Assembly: GCA_964533495.1 (NCBI GenBank)
Contig: CAZHJU010000012.1
Location: forward strand, 11,242-75,241
Direction of reading: 5' to 3'
Length of the DNA stretch: 64,000 nucleotides
Source: Ga0077527 sp964533495
Lineage (GTDB): Bacteria; Pseudomonadota; Gammaproteobacteria; Burkholderiales; SG8-41
The translations under genes and the position numbers were made by a program. Shown here one piece after another: positions 14,903-24,913 of this stretch. The first letter of the stretch is position 1. Each line of letters starts with the position of its first letter. The notes below the pieces were generated by a model that was not told the DNA's origin, made no database searches, and was given only the letters and a program-made list of their open reading frames with translations.

Positions 14903-16321
14903 ATGGGCAAGGCACGCAAGGGCAAAGGTAAACCGAACATCCTGCTGATTCTCGTCGACGACCTGCGTTTCGACGAGTTCGGCGCCGGCGGCCATCCGTA
15001 CATGAAGACGCCGCACATCGACCGCATCGCGCACGAAGGCGCGCTGTTCGAGCGCGCCTTCCACACCACGCCGATCTGCTCGCCCAATCGCGCCTCGATC
15101 CTGACCGGCCAGTACGCGAGCCGTCACGGCATCATCGACAACGTCGCGCGCGACCTCGCCAGCCACCGCCTGCCGAATTACCACCTCGAACTGCAGAAGC
15201 TCGGCTACGAGACCGCGCACATCGGCAAGTGGCACATGGGCAACGACGGCAAGCCGCGCCCCGGCTACGATTTCTGGGTGGCCTACGACGGGCACGGCAG
15301 CCTTTACGATCCGAAGCTCAACGAGAACGGCACCTACCGCCAGCACAGGGGTTACGTCACCGACATCATGAACAGAATGGCGGTGGACTGGATCCGCGGG
15401 CAGGGCCGGAAAAGGAACGGGAAGCAGAACGGGAAGCCGTGGTCGCTGTGGTTCGCGCACAAGGCGGTGCATCCGGATGCGGAGCAGGCCGCCGACGGCA
15501 GCTTCAAGATGGACGGTTACCGCCCGGCGAAGCGCCACGAGGATCTCTACCGGGGCTGCGTGTTCCCGAAGAAGCCGAACATGCAGAAGCCGGCGGAATT
15601 CCTGAAGCACAAGCCGGCCTGGGCGGAAGCCGTCGCGCTGCGCAAGACGCCGGCCTCGAAGGTGATGCACGATGCGATCCATTCCGGCAAGCAGGAGGAG
15701 ATCCGCCTGCGCGCCGCGATGATGGCCGCGGTCGACGAGGGCGTCGGCATGATCTTCCGGGCGCTGGAGGAAACCGGCGAGCTCGACAACACGGTGATCC
15801 TGTTCCTCGGCGACAACGGCTATTTCTTCGGCGAGCACGGCATCGGCCCGGAGCGGCGCTTCGCCTACGAGGAGGGCATCCGTTCGCCGTTGACCATCCG
15901 CTGGCCGGGCAAGATCAGGCCCGGATCGCGGGTCAGGCAGCTGGCCATCCTGCAGGACCTCGCGCCGACGCTGATCGAGGTCGCCGGCGGCAAGCCCGGC
16001 GGACACATCCAGGGGCGCTCGCTGTTGCCGCTGCTGCGCGGCAGGGCCGCCGGCTGGCGCAAGTCGCTGCTGGTCGAGTACTGGGCCGAGAACGCCTATC
16101 CCTGGCTGGTCAACATGACCTACAAGGCGGTGCGCACCGACCGCTACAAGTACATCCACTGGGTCAACCGCGCGCGCAACGGCGAGCTGGACGAGCTCTA
16201 CGACCTGGAGAAGGACCCTTACGAAATGGTCAACATCGCGCAGCGCCCGGCGGCGCGGGCATTGCGCGAAAAGATGCATCGCGAGCTGCGCCGGCTGGCG
16301 GCGGACGCGCTGGGGTTGTAG
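14903..16321 (+). CDS. Sulfatase-family hydrolase
   Basis: A 472-residue member of the alkaline phosphatase superfamily, sulfatase branch. The N-terminal metal site is NILLILVDDLRFDEFG; the formylglycine consensus C-x-P-x-R is PICSPNRASILTG at about residue 60; LGDNGYFFGEHG supplies further metal ligands; IGKWHMG is also conserved. No signal peptide is visible (the N-terminus is MGKARKGKGKPN), so it appears cytoplasmic, unlike many sulfatases. It requires a formylglycine-generating enzyme, not encoded here. Its place between Sdh-like anchors and a Bug receptor suggests that the cluster handles a sulfated or sulfonated acid, which is inference. Confidence 0.88.
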   Translation: MGKARKGKGKPNILLILVDDLRFDEFGAGGHPYMKTPHIDRIAHEGALFERAFHTTPICSPNRASILTGQYASRHGIIDNVARDLASHRLPNYHLELQKLGYETAHIGKWHMGNDGKPRPGYDFWVAYDGHGSLYDPKLNENGTYRQHRGYVTDIMNRMAVDWIRGQGRKRNGKQNGKPWSLWFAHKAVHPDAEQAADGSFKMDGYRPAKRHEDLYRGCVFPKKPNMQKPAEFLKHKPAWAEAVALRKTPASKVMHDAIHSGKQEEIRLRAAMMAAVDEGVGMIFRALEETGELDNTVILFLGDNGYFFGEHGIGPERRFAYEEGIRSPLTIRWPGKIRPGSRVRQLAILQDLAPTLIEVAGGKPGGHIQGRSLLPLLRGRAAGWRKSLLVEYWAENAYPWLVNMTYKAVRTDRYKYIHWVNRARNGELDELYDLEKDPYEMVNIAQRPAARALREKMHRELRRLAADALGL

Positions 16322-16428
16322 CAGGTTGCCGCTCCCGGAGGCGTGGAGTATCTTGGATCGGGCATCAGACAACAGATGACACAATGACAGAGAATCACTC
16401 GACAACAACCGTACCGGAGGGAGGAATC

Positions 16429-17391
16429 ATGCATCAGGCGAAACTGGTTTTGATGGCAGGGGCATTGCTGGTATCAACCGCGGTCGTGGCGCAGGATTTT
16501 CCGAACAAGCCGGTGCGTATCATCGTGCCGTTTTCGGCGGGCGGCGCGACCGATATCGTGGCCCGCGCCGTGGCGCAGAAACTGGGCGAAAGCTGGGGGC
16601 AGACCTTCGTTGTCGACAACCGTGTCGGTGCCGGCGGCAACATCGGCGCGGACATTGTGGCGAAATCGCCGGCTGACGGTTACACGATACTCATGACTTC
16701 CGGCTCCATCGTCACGGCCAACCAGCATATTTACAAAAAGCTCACATATAACGCGGAGAAGGATTTTGCCGCGGTGACCAATGTCGCCAGCGGCCCGCAG
16801 GCCATTGTTGTTCACCCGAAATTCGCGGGCAAGACGGTCAAGGATCTGATCGACCTGGCGAAAGCAAAGCCGGAAAGCGTGACTTTCGGATCGGCGGGCT
16901 TCGGCACGCAGACGCATCTTGCCGCAGAGAATTTCATTGCGTCTGCAGGGCTGAACATCACGCATATCCCGTACAAGGGCGAGTCGGCGGCGATCGCCGA
17001 TCTGCTGGGCGCCCAGATCCAGTTCGTCACGCCGAATCTGTCCGCGGCGATTGCCCATGTTCGCGCGAATCGTCTGCGCGCCCTGGGGGTGACCAGTCCG
17101 ACACGCGCGAAACAGCTGCCGGAGGTGCCCGCTGTTGCCGAAACGCTGCCGGGTTTTGAAAACCTCGGCTGGTTCGGGTTCATGGTTCCGGCCGGGACAC
17201 CGGCCGCGGTAGTTGCAAAAATCCACAGGGACACCGTCGCCGCTTTGAAGGATCCGGCGATCACCAAGCGCTTTGACGACCTGGGCATGGTGCCCGTCGG
17301 CAACTCCTCGGCGGATTTTGCCAGGGCCATCAAGGAGGAAAGTGTGCATTGGGCCAAGGTCATCAAGCAGCGCAAGCTGCAGGTGGACTGA
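16429..17391 (+). CDS. Bug/TctC-family periplasmic solute receptor 1
   Basis: A 320-residue tripartite tricarboxylate transporter receptor. It has a signal peptide MHQAKLVLMAGALLVSTAVVAQ, then FPNKPVRIIVPFSAGGATDIVAR and FVVDNRVGAGGNIG, the two ligand-loop motifs of the Bug fold, and THIPYKGESAA in domain 2. GGAGGGAGGAA lies directly before the ATG at 16429, which sets the start. The ligand is presumably an organic acid used by the surrounding enzymes. A strong terminator follows, separating it from the fumarase genes. Confidence 0.92.
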   Translation: MHQAKLVLMAGALLVSTAVVAQDFPNKPVRIIVPFSAGGATDIVARAVAQKLGESWGQTFVVDNRVGAGGNIGADIVAKSPADGYTILMTSGSIVTANQHIYKKLTYNAEKDFAAVTNVASGPQAIVVHPKFAGKTVKDLIDLAKAKPESVTFGSAGFGTQTHLAAENFIASAGLNITHIPYKGESAAIADLLGAQIQFVTPNLSAAIAHVRANRLRALGVTSPTRAKQLPEVPAVAETLPGFENLGWFGFMVPAGTPAAVVAKIHRDTVAALKDPAITKRFDDLGMVPVGNSSADFARAIKEESVHWAKVIKQRKLQVD

Positions 17392-17402
17392 CCGTAACGC
17401 TG

Positions 17403-17431
17403 CTGCCGGGGCATCGCCCCGGCAGTGTTTT
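17403..17431 (+). terminator. Rho-independent terminator after Bug receptor 1
   Basis: Perfect 10-base stem CTGCCGGGGC / GCCCCGGCAG with a 3-base ATC loop, followed by TGTTTT. It lies 12 bases after the receptor stop and ends the upstream transcript or attenuates read-through into the fumarase genes. Confidence 0.75.
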
Positions 17432-17454
17432 CAAATCCGCATCAAGGTGCTTCA

Positions 17455-18330
17455 GTGAACATCGATCTTGAACAGGTTGAAGAAGCGTGCAAGGAACTCT
17501 ACATCCGCGCGCTGAAAATGCTTCCGCCGGACATCAAGCAGGGCTTCCAGAAGCTGGACGGCGCCGAGACCAATGCCACCGGCAAGGCCATCCTCGGCAC
17601 GATGATCCGCAACATCAAGGTGGCCGAGGACAACACCAACCTGCTGTGCCAGGACACCGGCATCCCGATCTACAACGTCGTGATCGGCAGCAACGTCGCG
17701 GTGGACGGCCATGCGCTGAAGCAGGCGATCGTCGGCGGCTGCACGCGCGCCACGAAGGAGCATCCGCTGCGCTCGTCGGTGGTGCATCCGACCACGCGCA
17801 AGAACGAGCACACCTCCGGCGGCCGCCACGTGCCGGTGATCAACATCGATTTCACCGCGGATGCCGACACGCTGTCGATCGAGATGATCCCCAAGGGTTC
17901 CGGCTCGGAGAACAACTCCTGGCTGAAGATGGCGATTCCGGCCGACGGCGTGGACGCGATCAAGACCTTCGTCATCGACTGCGTGCTGGAAGCCGGCGGC
18001 AAGAGCTGCCCGCCGGTGATCGTCGGCGTCGGCGTCGGCGGCACCGCGGACCTGTGCGTGCACCTGTCGAAAGTCGCGGCGACGCGGGCGCTGGGCAGCG
18101 TCTGCGCGGACCCTGAAGGGGCGAAGCTCGAAGCGGAGCTTTCCGCCGTGGTCAACAAGCTCGGCGTCGGCGCGCAGGGCCTCGGCGGCGACTCCACCGC
18201 CTTCGCGGTGCATGTCGAGACCGCCGCCACCCACATCACGATGAATCCCGTCGCGGTCAACATGCAGTGCCATTCGGCGCGGCGCGCGCGGGCGACCTTC
18301 ACGCCGCAAGGCCTCAGCTACGGCTACTGA
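17455..18330 (+). CDS. Class I fumarase/tartrate dehydratase alpha subunit
   Basis: A 291-residue 4Fe-4S hydro-lyase subunit (TtdA / split FumA type). Cluster and active-site features are LLCQDTGIPIY, GKSCPPVIVGVGVGGTADLC and VNMQCHSARRARATFTP; EHPLRSSVVHP is also conserved. It forms one enzyme with the beta subunit encoded 13 bases downstream and interconverts fumarate and malate or dehydrates L-tartrate; sequence alone does not decide. The start is a GTG at 17455 with AAGGTG five bases before. An ATG at 17425 is in frame but lies beside the terminator and lacks a binding site. Confidence 0.9.
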   Translation: MNIDLEQVEEACKELYIRALKMLPPDIKQGFQKLDGAETNATGKAILGTMIRNIKVAEDNTNLLCQDTGIPIYNVVIGSNVAVDGHALKQAIVGGCTRATKEHPLRSSVVHPTTRKNEHTSGGRHVPVINIDFTADADTLSIEMIPKGSGSENNSWLKMAIPADGVDAIKTFVIDCVLEAGGKSCPPVIVGVGVGGTADLCVHLSKVAATRALGSVCADPEGAKLEAELSAVVNKLGVGAQGLGGDSTAFAVHVETAATHITMNPVAVNMQCHSARRARATFTPQGLSYGY

Positions 18331-18343
18331 ACGGAAATCCGCC

Positions 18344-18955
18344 ATGGCCCACTACGAACTGAACATGCCGGTGACCGAGGAACAGGTGCGCAAGCTGCGC
18401 ATCAACGACACCGTCACCCTGCACCAGACCCTCTACGGGATCCGCGACGCCACGCAGATCCACATGTTCGACCACGGCCGCAAGACGCGCTTCGACATGC
18501 GCGGCCATGCCGTCGTGCACACCGCCCCCAACGTCAGGTGGGTCGGGGAAACCGAGGCGCATCCCTCGGGTTACGAGCCGATCTGCATCGGCACCACCAC
18601 CACCGCGCGCATGGAGCGCTTCACGCGACCGCTGATGGAGCAGTACGGCGTGCGCATCATCATCGGCAAGGGCGGATTGTTCGCCGCTTCGGCGAAAGCC
18701 TTCGCCGACCTCGGCGGCGTCTATCTGGCGATCATCGGCGGCACCGCCGCGCTGGAGACGACCTGGATCGAGCAGATCGAGGAGGTCGATCTCGACGATC
18801 TGAACCCGGAGTCGCTGTGGAAATTCCGCATCAAGGGCTTCGGCCCGCTGCTGGTGGCGATGGATTCCCACGGTGGCAGTCTCTACACGGCGGTCAATGC
18901 CGCGGCGAAGGACCAGCGCGCAGGCGTGCTGGCGGCGCTGGGCGTGAAATCCTGA
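18344..18955 (+). CDS. Class I fumarase/tartrate dehydratase beta subunit
   Basis: A 203-residue C-terminal-domain subunit (TtdB / FumA C-terminal type). Conserved stretches are VRKLRINDTVTLHQTLYGIRDATQ, GPTT-like ICIGTTTTARMERFTRPLME, IIIGKGGLF and the swivelling domain with LWKFRIKGFGPLLVAMDSHG. It lies directly after the alpha subunit with the same orientation, and the length matches TtdB. With the SDH-like subunits before and the dehydrogenase after, a fumarate hydratase role fits the neighbourhood best (inference). Confidence 0.9.
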   Translation: MAHYELNMPVTEEQVRKLRINDTVTLHQTLYGIRDATQIHMFDHGRKTRFDMRGHAVVHTAPNVRWVGETEAHPSGYEPICIGTTTTARMERFTRPLMEQYGVRIIIGKGGLFAASAKAFADLGGVYLAIIGGTAALETTWIEQIEEVDLDDLNPESLWKFRIKGFGPLLVAMDSHGGSLYTAVNAAAKDQRAGVLAALGVKS

Positions 18956-18969
18956 CTTCAACCCCGTTA

Positions 18970-19048
18970 GCCACAGAGGACACAGAGTTCACAGAGGAAA
19001 ACCGAATTTCCAGACGTTCTTCTCTGTGAACTCTGTGTCCTCTGTGGC
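18970..19048. repeat. Perfect 27-bp inverted repeat (CACAGAGGACACAGAG type)
   Basis: GCCACAGAGGACACAGAG plus TTCACAGAG (18970-18996) is matched exactly by its reverse complement at 19022-19048, with a 25-base loop. This motif is a familiar dispersed extragenic repeat in many proteobacteria. Here it sits in the 108-base spacer between the fumarase beta subunit and the flavoprotein genes, with its right arm ending about 16 bases before the flavoprotein ATG. The transcript would form a very stable hairpin without a T-run. Confidence 0.85.
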
Positions 19049-19063
19049 CAGGCTTTTGACCTT

Positions 19064-20779
19064 ATGCAAACCATCAAAACCGACATCCTGATCCTCGGCT
19101 CCGGCGGCGCCGGCCTGTTCGCCGCGCTGCATGCGCACCAGCACGATCCGGGACTTTCGATCACCGTCGCCGTGAAGGGCCTGCTCGGCAAGACCGGCTG
19201 TACGCGCATGGTGCAGGGCGGCTACAACGTCGCGCTCGCCGCCGGCGATTCGGTCGAGCGCCATTTCATGGACACCATCGAGGGCGGCAAGTGGCTGCCC
19301 GACCAGGACCTCGCCTGGACGCTGGTGGAAACCGCGGTCGAGCGCATCCACGAGCTGGAGAACGAGCTGGGCTGCTTCTTCGACCGCAACCCGGACGGCA
19401 CGATCCACCAGAAGGCCTTCGCCGGGCAGACCTTCGACCGCACCGTGCACAAGGGCGACCTGACCGGCATCGAGATCATCAACCGGCTGGCCGAGCAGGT
19501 GTGGGCGCGCGGCATCCACCGGCTGGAGGAGCATCGCGCCGTCGAATTCATCCGCAACAAGGCCGGCGACGCGATCGCCGGCGTGCTGATGATTGACATG
19601 CGCAGCGGCGAGTTCACGTTCGTGCAGGCGCAGGCGGTGCTGCTGGCGACCGGCGGCGGGCCGACGATGTACAAGTTCCACACGCCCTCCGGCGACAAGA
19701 GCTGCGACGGCATGGCGATGGCGCTGCGCGGCGGGCTGGTGCTGCGCGACATGGAGATGGTGCAGTTCCACCCGACCGGCCTGATCGCCGGCTCGGACAC
19801 CCGCATCACCGGCACCATCATCGAGGAGGGGCTGCGCGGCGCCGGCGGCTACCTGCTGAACGGCGCCGGCGAGCGCTTCATGCACAACTATGACAAGCGC
19901 AACGAGCGCGCGACGCGCGACATCGTCAGCCGCGGCATGTACGAGGAGATGCGCGCCGGCCGCGTCAACCAGCACGGCGGGCTGTACATCACGATGAAGC
20001 ACCTCGATCCGGCGATGGTGCGCCAGCAATTCAAGGGCATGGTCGAGCGCTGCGCCGACTGCGGCTTCGATCTCGTCGGCGGCCTGGTCGACGTGGTGCC
20101 CACCGCGCACTACATGATGGGCGGCGTCGCGTTCAGGACCGACTGCACGACCGACCTCCGCGGCCTGTTCGTCGCCGGCGAGGATTCCGGCGGCGTGCAC
20201 GGCGCCAACCGCCTCGGCGGCAACGGCGTGGCCAATTCCACGGTGTTCGGCGGCATCGCCGGCGACGTGATGCCGGGCTGGGTCAGGGCCAATGGCGAAT
20301 TCCGCGCGCCCGACCCGGAGGCCATCGACGCCGCGGTGGCGCGCTGCCGCGCGCCGCTGACGCGCAAGGGCGGCGACATCAATGCCATCCGCGAAGACCT
20401 CTACAACGTCATGTGGGACGACGTCGGCATCGTCCGCGACGCCGCGTCGCTGGACCGCGCGTCGGGATTGCTCGATGAACTCGATGCCCGGCTGGACGCG
20501 ACCGGCGTCGATGGTTCAACTCTGGCCTTCAATCTGACCTGGCACGACTGGCTGAACCTGAAAAACCTGGTGCTGGTGTCGAAATCGATCCGCTTTGCCG
20601 CAATGGCGCGCGAGGATTCACGCGGCGCCCATTTCCGCGCCGACTTTCCGGACGTGCGCGATCTCGAGAATTCGCGCTTCACCTGCGTCAGCTGGCAGGA
20701 GGGGCGCTTCACCAGCGAGACCCGGCCGGTGCATTTCACCCGCGTCAAGCCGGGACAGTCGCTGCTGACCCCGGCCTGA
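19064..20779 (+). CDS. FrdA/SdhA-like flavoprotein lacking the covalent-FAD histidine
   Basis: A 571-residue FAD subunit of the succinate dehydrogenase/fumarate reductase family. It has GSGGAGLFAAL (dinucleotide fold), QFHPTG, IIEEGLRGAGG, ATRDIVSRG, PTAHYMMGG and HGANRLGGNG, so the substrate-binding His and Arg residues and the catalytic Arg are all present. In the region where SDH and FRD carry RSHTVAAEGG with the FAD-linking His, this protein has TGCTRMVQGG, so FAD is probably non-covalent, as in L-aspartate oxidase. The C-terminal helical domain has the length of SdhA. It presumably pairs with the Fe-S and anchor subunits encoded at 13418-14880. A hairpin follows directly after the stop. 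Confidence 0.88.
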   Translation: MQTIKTDILILGSGGAGLFAALHAHQHDPGLSITVAVKGLLGKTGCTRMVQGGYNVALAAGDSVERHFMDTIEGGKWLPDQDLAWTLVETAVERIHELENELGCFFDRNPDGTIHQKAFAGQTFDRTVHKGDLTGIEIINRLAEQVWARGIHRLEEHRAVEFIRNKAGDAIAGVLMIDMRSGEFTFVQAQAVLLATGGGPTMYKFHTPSGDKSCDGMAMALRGGLVLRDMEMVQFHPTGLIAGSDTRITGTIIEEGLRGAGGYLLNGAGERFMHNYDKRNERATRDIVSRGMYEEMRAGRVNQHGGLYITMKHLDPAMVRQQFKGMVERCADCGFDLVGGLVDVVPTAHYMMGGVAFRTDCTTDLRGLFVAGEDSGGVHGANRLGGNGVANSTVFGGIAGDVMPGWVRANGEFRAPDPEAIDAAVARCRAPLTRKGGDINAIREDLYNVMWDDVGIVRDAASLDRASGLLDELDARLDATGVDGSTLAFNLTWHDWLNLKNLVLVSKSIRFAAMAREDSRGAHFRADFPDVRDLENSRFTCVSWQEGRFTSETRPVHFTRVKPGQSLLTPA

Positions 20780-20780
20780 G

Positions 20781-20812
20781 GCCGGCGCGGCGTTTGATTT
20801 TTCCGCGCCGGC
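20781..20812 (+). other. Hairpin after the flavoprotein gene
   Basis: Perfect 10-base stem GCCGGCGCGG / CCGCGCCGGC with a T-rich 12-base loop, starting one base after the stop codon. There is no T-run after the stem, so it is a possible 3'-end stabiliser rather than a clear intrinsic terminator. Confidence 0.4.
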
Positions 20813-20879
20813 AGGCGAGACTGCCGGTCCGCGGGCATCCTGCCCCCGGATTTCCATGAACGATCAGGGAGGAGCGGCC

Positions 20880-21860
20880 ATGACTGTCCAGTTCGGCATG
20901 CTGTTACGTGGTTTTTGCACCGTGATGGCCGTCGCCGCAGGCGCGGCGCCCGTCGCGGCGCAGGAGTTTCCGGCGCGGGCGATCCGCATGGTGCTGCCGT
21001 TTCCGGCGGGCGGCGGCAGCGATCTGGTGGCGCGCATCATCGCGCAGAAATACGCGCAGCAGCTCGGCCAGCAGGTGGTCGTCGACAACCGCGCCGGCGC
21101 CAGCGGCAACATCGCCGCCGACATCGTGGCCAAGGCGCCGGGCGACGGCTACACGGTGTTCTTCGCCAATTCGTCGATCGCCATCAGCCCCGCGATCTAC
21201 AAGAAGCTGAGTTATGACCCGGTCAACGACTTCGCGGCGATATCGATGGCTTCGTCGTATCCGTTCGCGCTGGTGGCGCATCCCGCGCTGCCGGTGAGAA
21301 GCGTGAAGGACCTCGTGGCGCTGGCAAAGGCCAAGCCGAACTCCCTCGACTATTCGTCGGCCGGCACCGGCACGATGTCGCACATGGCGATGGAAATGCT
21401 GCGCGTGAAAACCGGCACCCGCATCACGCACCTGCCGTACAAGGGCGCCGCGCCGGCCTCGGTCGCGGTCCTGACCGGTGAATCCCAGGTGGCCTTCATG
21501 GTGATGCCGGTGGCGGCGCCGCACATCCGCAACAACCGCCTGCGCGGGCTCGGCGTCGCCGACAAGGTGCGCTCCGCGGTCGCGCCGGAGGTGCCGACGA
21601 TGATCGAGGCCGGCGTCAAGGACCACGTCGCGCTGCAGTGGAACGGCCTGCTGGCTCCCGTGAAAACCCCGCAGGCGGTCCAGGACAAGCTTTATCGTGA
21701 ATGGGTCGCGGCGGTCAAATCGCCGGAAGTGGTGAAGCGCATCCGTTCCGAAGGCGCGGAGCCCAGCGGCAACACGCCGGCGGAATTTTCCGCGTTTTTC
21801 CGCTCGGAACTCGCGAAGTGGGCCGACGTCGCGAAGCAGTCCGGCGCCACCGTCGATTGA
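20880..21860 (+). CDS. Bug/TctC-family periplasmic solute receptor 2
   Basis: A 326-residue receptor. Signal peptide MTVQFGMLLRGFCTVMAVAAGAAPVAAQ; first ligand loop FPARAIRMVLPFPAGGGSDLVAR; second loop VVVDNRAGASGNIAADIVAK; THLPYKGAAPAS in domain 2. GGGAGGAG upstream sets the start at 20880; a longer in-frame ATG at 20856 covers this binding site and is unlikely. It lies between the flavoprotein and an Ldh-family dehydrogenase gene, all on one strand, and its stop is 10 bases before the next start. Confidence 0.92.
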   Translation: MTVQFGMLLRGFCTVMAVAAGAAPVAAQEFPARAIRMVLPFPAGGGSDLVARIIAQKYAQQLGQQVVVDNRAGASGNIAADIVAKAPGDGYTVFFANSSIAISPAIYKKLSYDPVNDFAAISMASSYPFALVAHPALPVRSVKDLVALAKAKPNSLDYSSAGTGTMSHMAMEMLRVKTGTRITHLPYKGAAPASVAVLTGESQVAFMVMPVAAPHIRNNRLRGLGVADKVRSAVAPEVPTMIEAGVKDHVALQWNGLLAPVKTPQAVQDKLYREWVAAVKSPEVVKRIRSEGAEPSGNTPAEFSAFFRSELAKWADVAKQSGATVD

Positions 21861-21870
21861 GGGCCTGACG

Positions 21871-22884
21871 ATGCCGATGCTGACGACCGCCGAACTCACC
21901 GACCTCGTCGCGCGGGCGCTGAAGCGCGCCGGCGCGTCGAAGGCGATGGCGCAGTCCACGGCGGCCGCGCTGGTGGCCGCCGAGGCGGAAGGCCTGTCCG
22001 GCCACGGCCTGTCGCGCGTCGCGCTCTACGCGCAGCATCTGCGCGAGGGCCGCGCCGACGGCAAGGCGAAGCCGAAAGTCGTGCGCAAGCAGGGCGCCAC
22101 CTGCCTGATCGACGCCGGCGGCGGGCTGGCGTTCCCGGCGGCGGCGCTGGCGGTGACCGAGGTCGTCCGGCGCGCGCGGCGTCACGGCATCGCCTTTGCC
22201 GGCGTCACCAACAGCCATCATTTTGGTGCGGCGGCCTACCATCTCGCGCCGCTGGCGGAAGCCGGCATGGCCGGCATCGCGCTGACCAACTCGCCGGCGG
22301 CGATCAACGCCTGGGGCGGCAAAAAGGCGTTTTTCGGCACCAATCCGATCGCCGCGATTTTTCCGCGCAGGGACGCGGCGCCGATCGTCGTCGACCTGTC
22401 GCTGACCGAGGTCACGCGCGGCAAGATCATGGTGATGGCGAAGGAAGGCAAGCCGATACCGCCGGGCTGGGCGCTCGACCGCGACGGTAATCCGACGACC
22501 AGCGCGCAGGCGGCGCTGACCGGCAGCCTGGCCGCGATCGGCGGCGTCAAGGGCGCCGCGCTGGCGCTGATGGTCGAGGCGCTGTGCGTCGCGCTGACCG
22601 GCGCGGCGCTGAGCGCGGAAAACGATTCGTACTTCGAGCCTGGCAACAAGCCACGCATCGGCCATGCGCTGATCGCGATCGATCCGCGGGCGCTGGCCGG
22701 CGCGGACGTCTATTACGCGCGCATCGAGGACATGGTCGCGGGCATGCTGCAGGACGGGGGCGTGCGCCTGCCCGGCGCGCGGCGGCAGGCGGCGGTTGCG
22801 CAGGCGCAGGCCGGCGGCATCGCCGTGGCCGATGCGCTGCATCTCGAATTGCGCAAACTGGCCGGGCGCAGCCGCGCAGCCTGA
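21871..22884 (+). CDS. Ldh/MDH-family (YlbC/ComC-type) NAD(P)-dependent dehydrogenase
   Basis: A 337-residue 2-hydroxy acid dehydrogenase of the malate/L-lactate family that is unrelated to classical Rossmann MDH. Conserved features are EAEGLSGHGLSRVALY at the N-terminus (His for catalysis), VTNSHHFGAAAYHLAPLAEAGMAGIALTNS, FFGTNPIAAIFP and GGVKGAALALMVE. Family members oxidise malate, lactate, sulfolactate (ComC) or ureidoglycolate. In this cluster malate to oxaloacetate, or oxidation of a sulfo- or hydroxy acid, are both plausible. GAGGG precedes the ATG. It is the last gene of the co-oriented cluster and is followed by the AT-rich repeat copy C. Confidence 0.88.
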   Translation: MPMLTTAELTDLVARALKRAGASKAMAQSTAAALVAAEAEGLSGHGLSRVALYAQHLREGRADGKAKPKVVRKQGATCLIDAGGGLAFPAAALAVTEVVRRARRHGIAFAGVTNSHHFGAAAYHLAPLAEAGMAGIALTNSPAAINAWGGKKAFFGTNPIAAIFPRRDAAPIVVDLSLTEVTRGKIMVMAKEGKPIPPGWALDRDGNPTTSAQAALTGSLAAIGGVKGAALALMVEALCVALTGAALSAENDSYFEPGNKPRIGHALIAIDPRALAGADVYYARIEDMVAGMLQDGGVRLPGARRQAAVAQAQAGGIAVADALHLELRKLAGRSRAA

Positions 22885-22889
22885 TACCG

Positions 22890-22930
22890 TTATTTTATAA
22901 GTACTTGATTTTAAACGATATTTTAATATC
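22890..22930 (-). repeat. AT-rich dispersed repeat, copy C
   Basis: Read on the minus strand: ATATTAAAATATCG, then TTTAAAATCAAGTACTTATA, then AAATAA. It fills the gap after the Ldh-family gene. The plus strand also shows GATATT-TT-AATATC. A short inverted repeat CCGGAGC / GCTCCGG (22937-22943, 22954-22960) follows before recQ. Confidence 0.75.
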
Positions 22931-22975
22931 CGCCGTCCGGAGCACCCCGATCCGCTCCGGCGCGCTGCCGCAGCG

Positions 22976-24784
<1,809 letters not shown>

Positions 24785-24913
24785 GACGGTGCCATCCGGG
24801 CCGCGCCATAATTCGGAACGGGCGCTGCGTCTCCACCCGGTTGCGTGTATCTTCGGATTTTCGCCGGCCGCGGAGCGGCCCGGCGCTGCAAACAGGCATG
24901 GAGGAGTCAGGGT

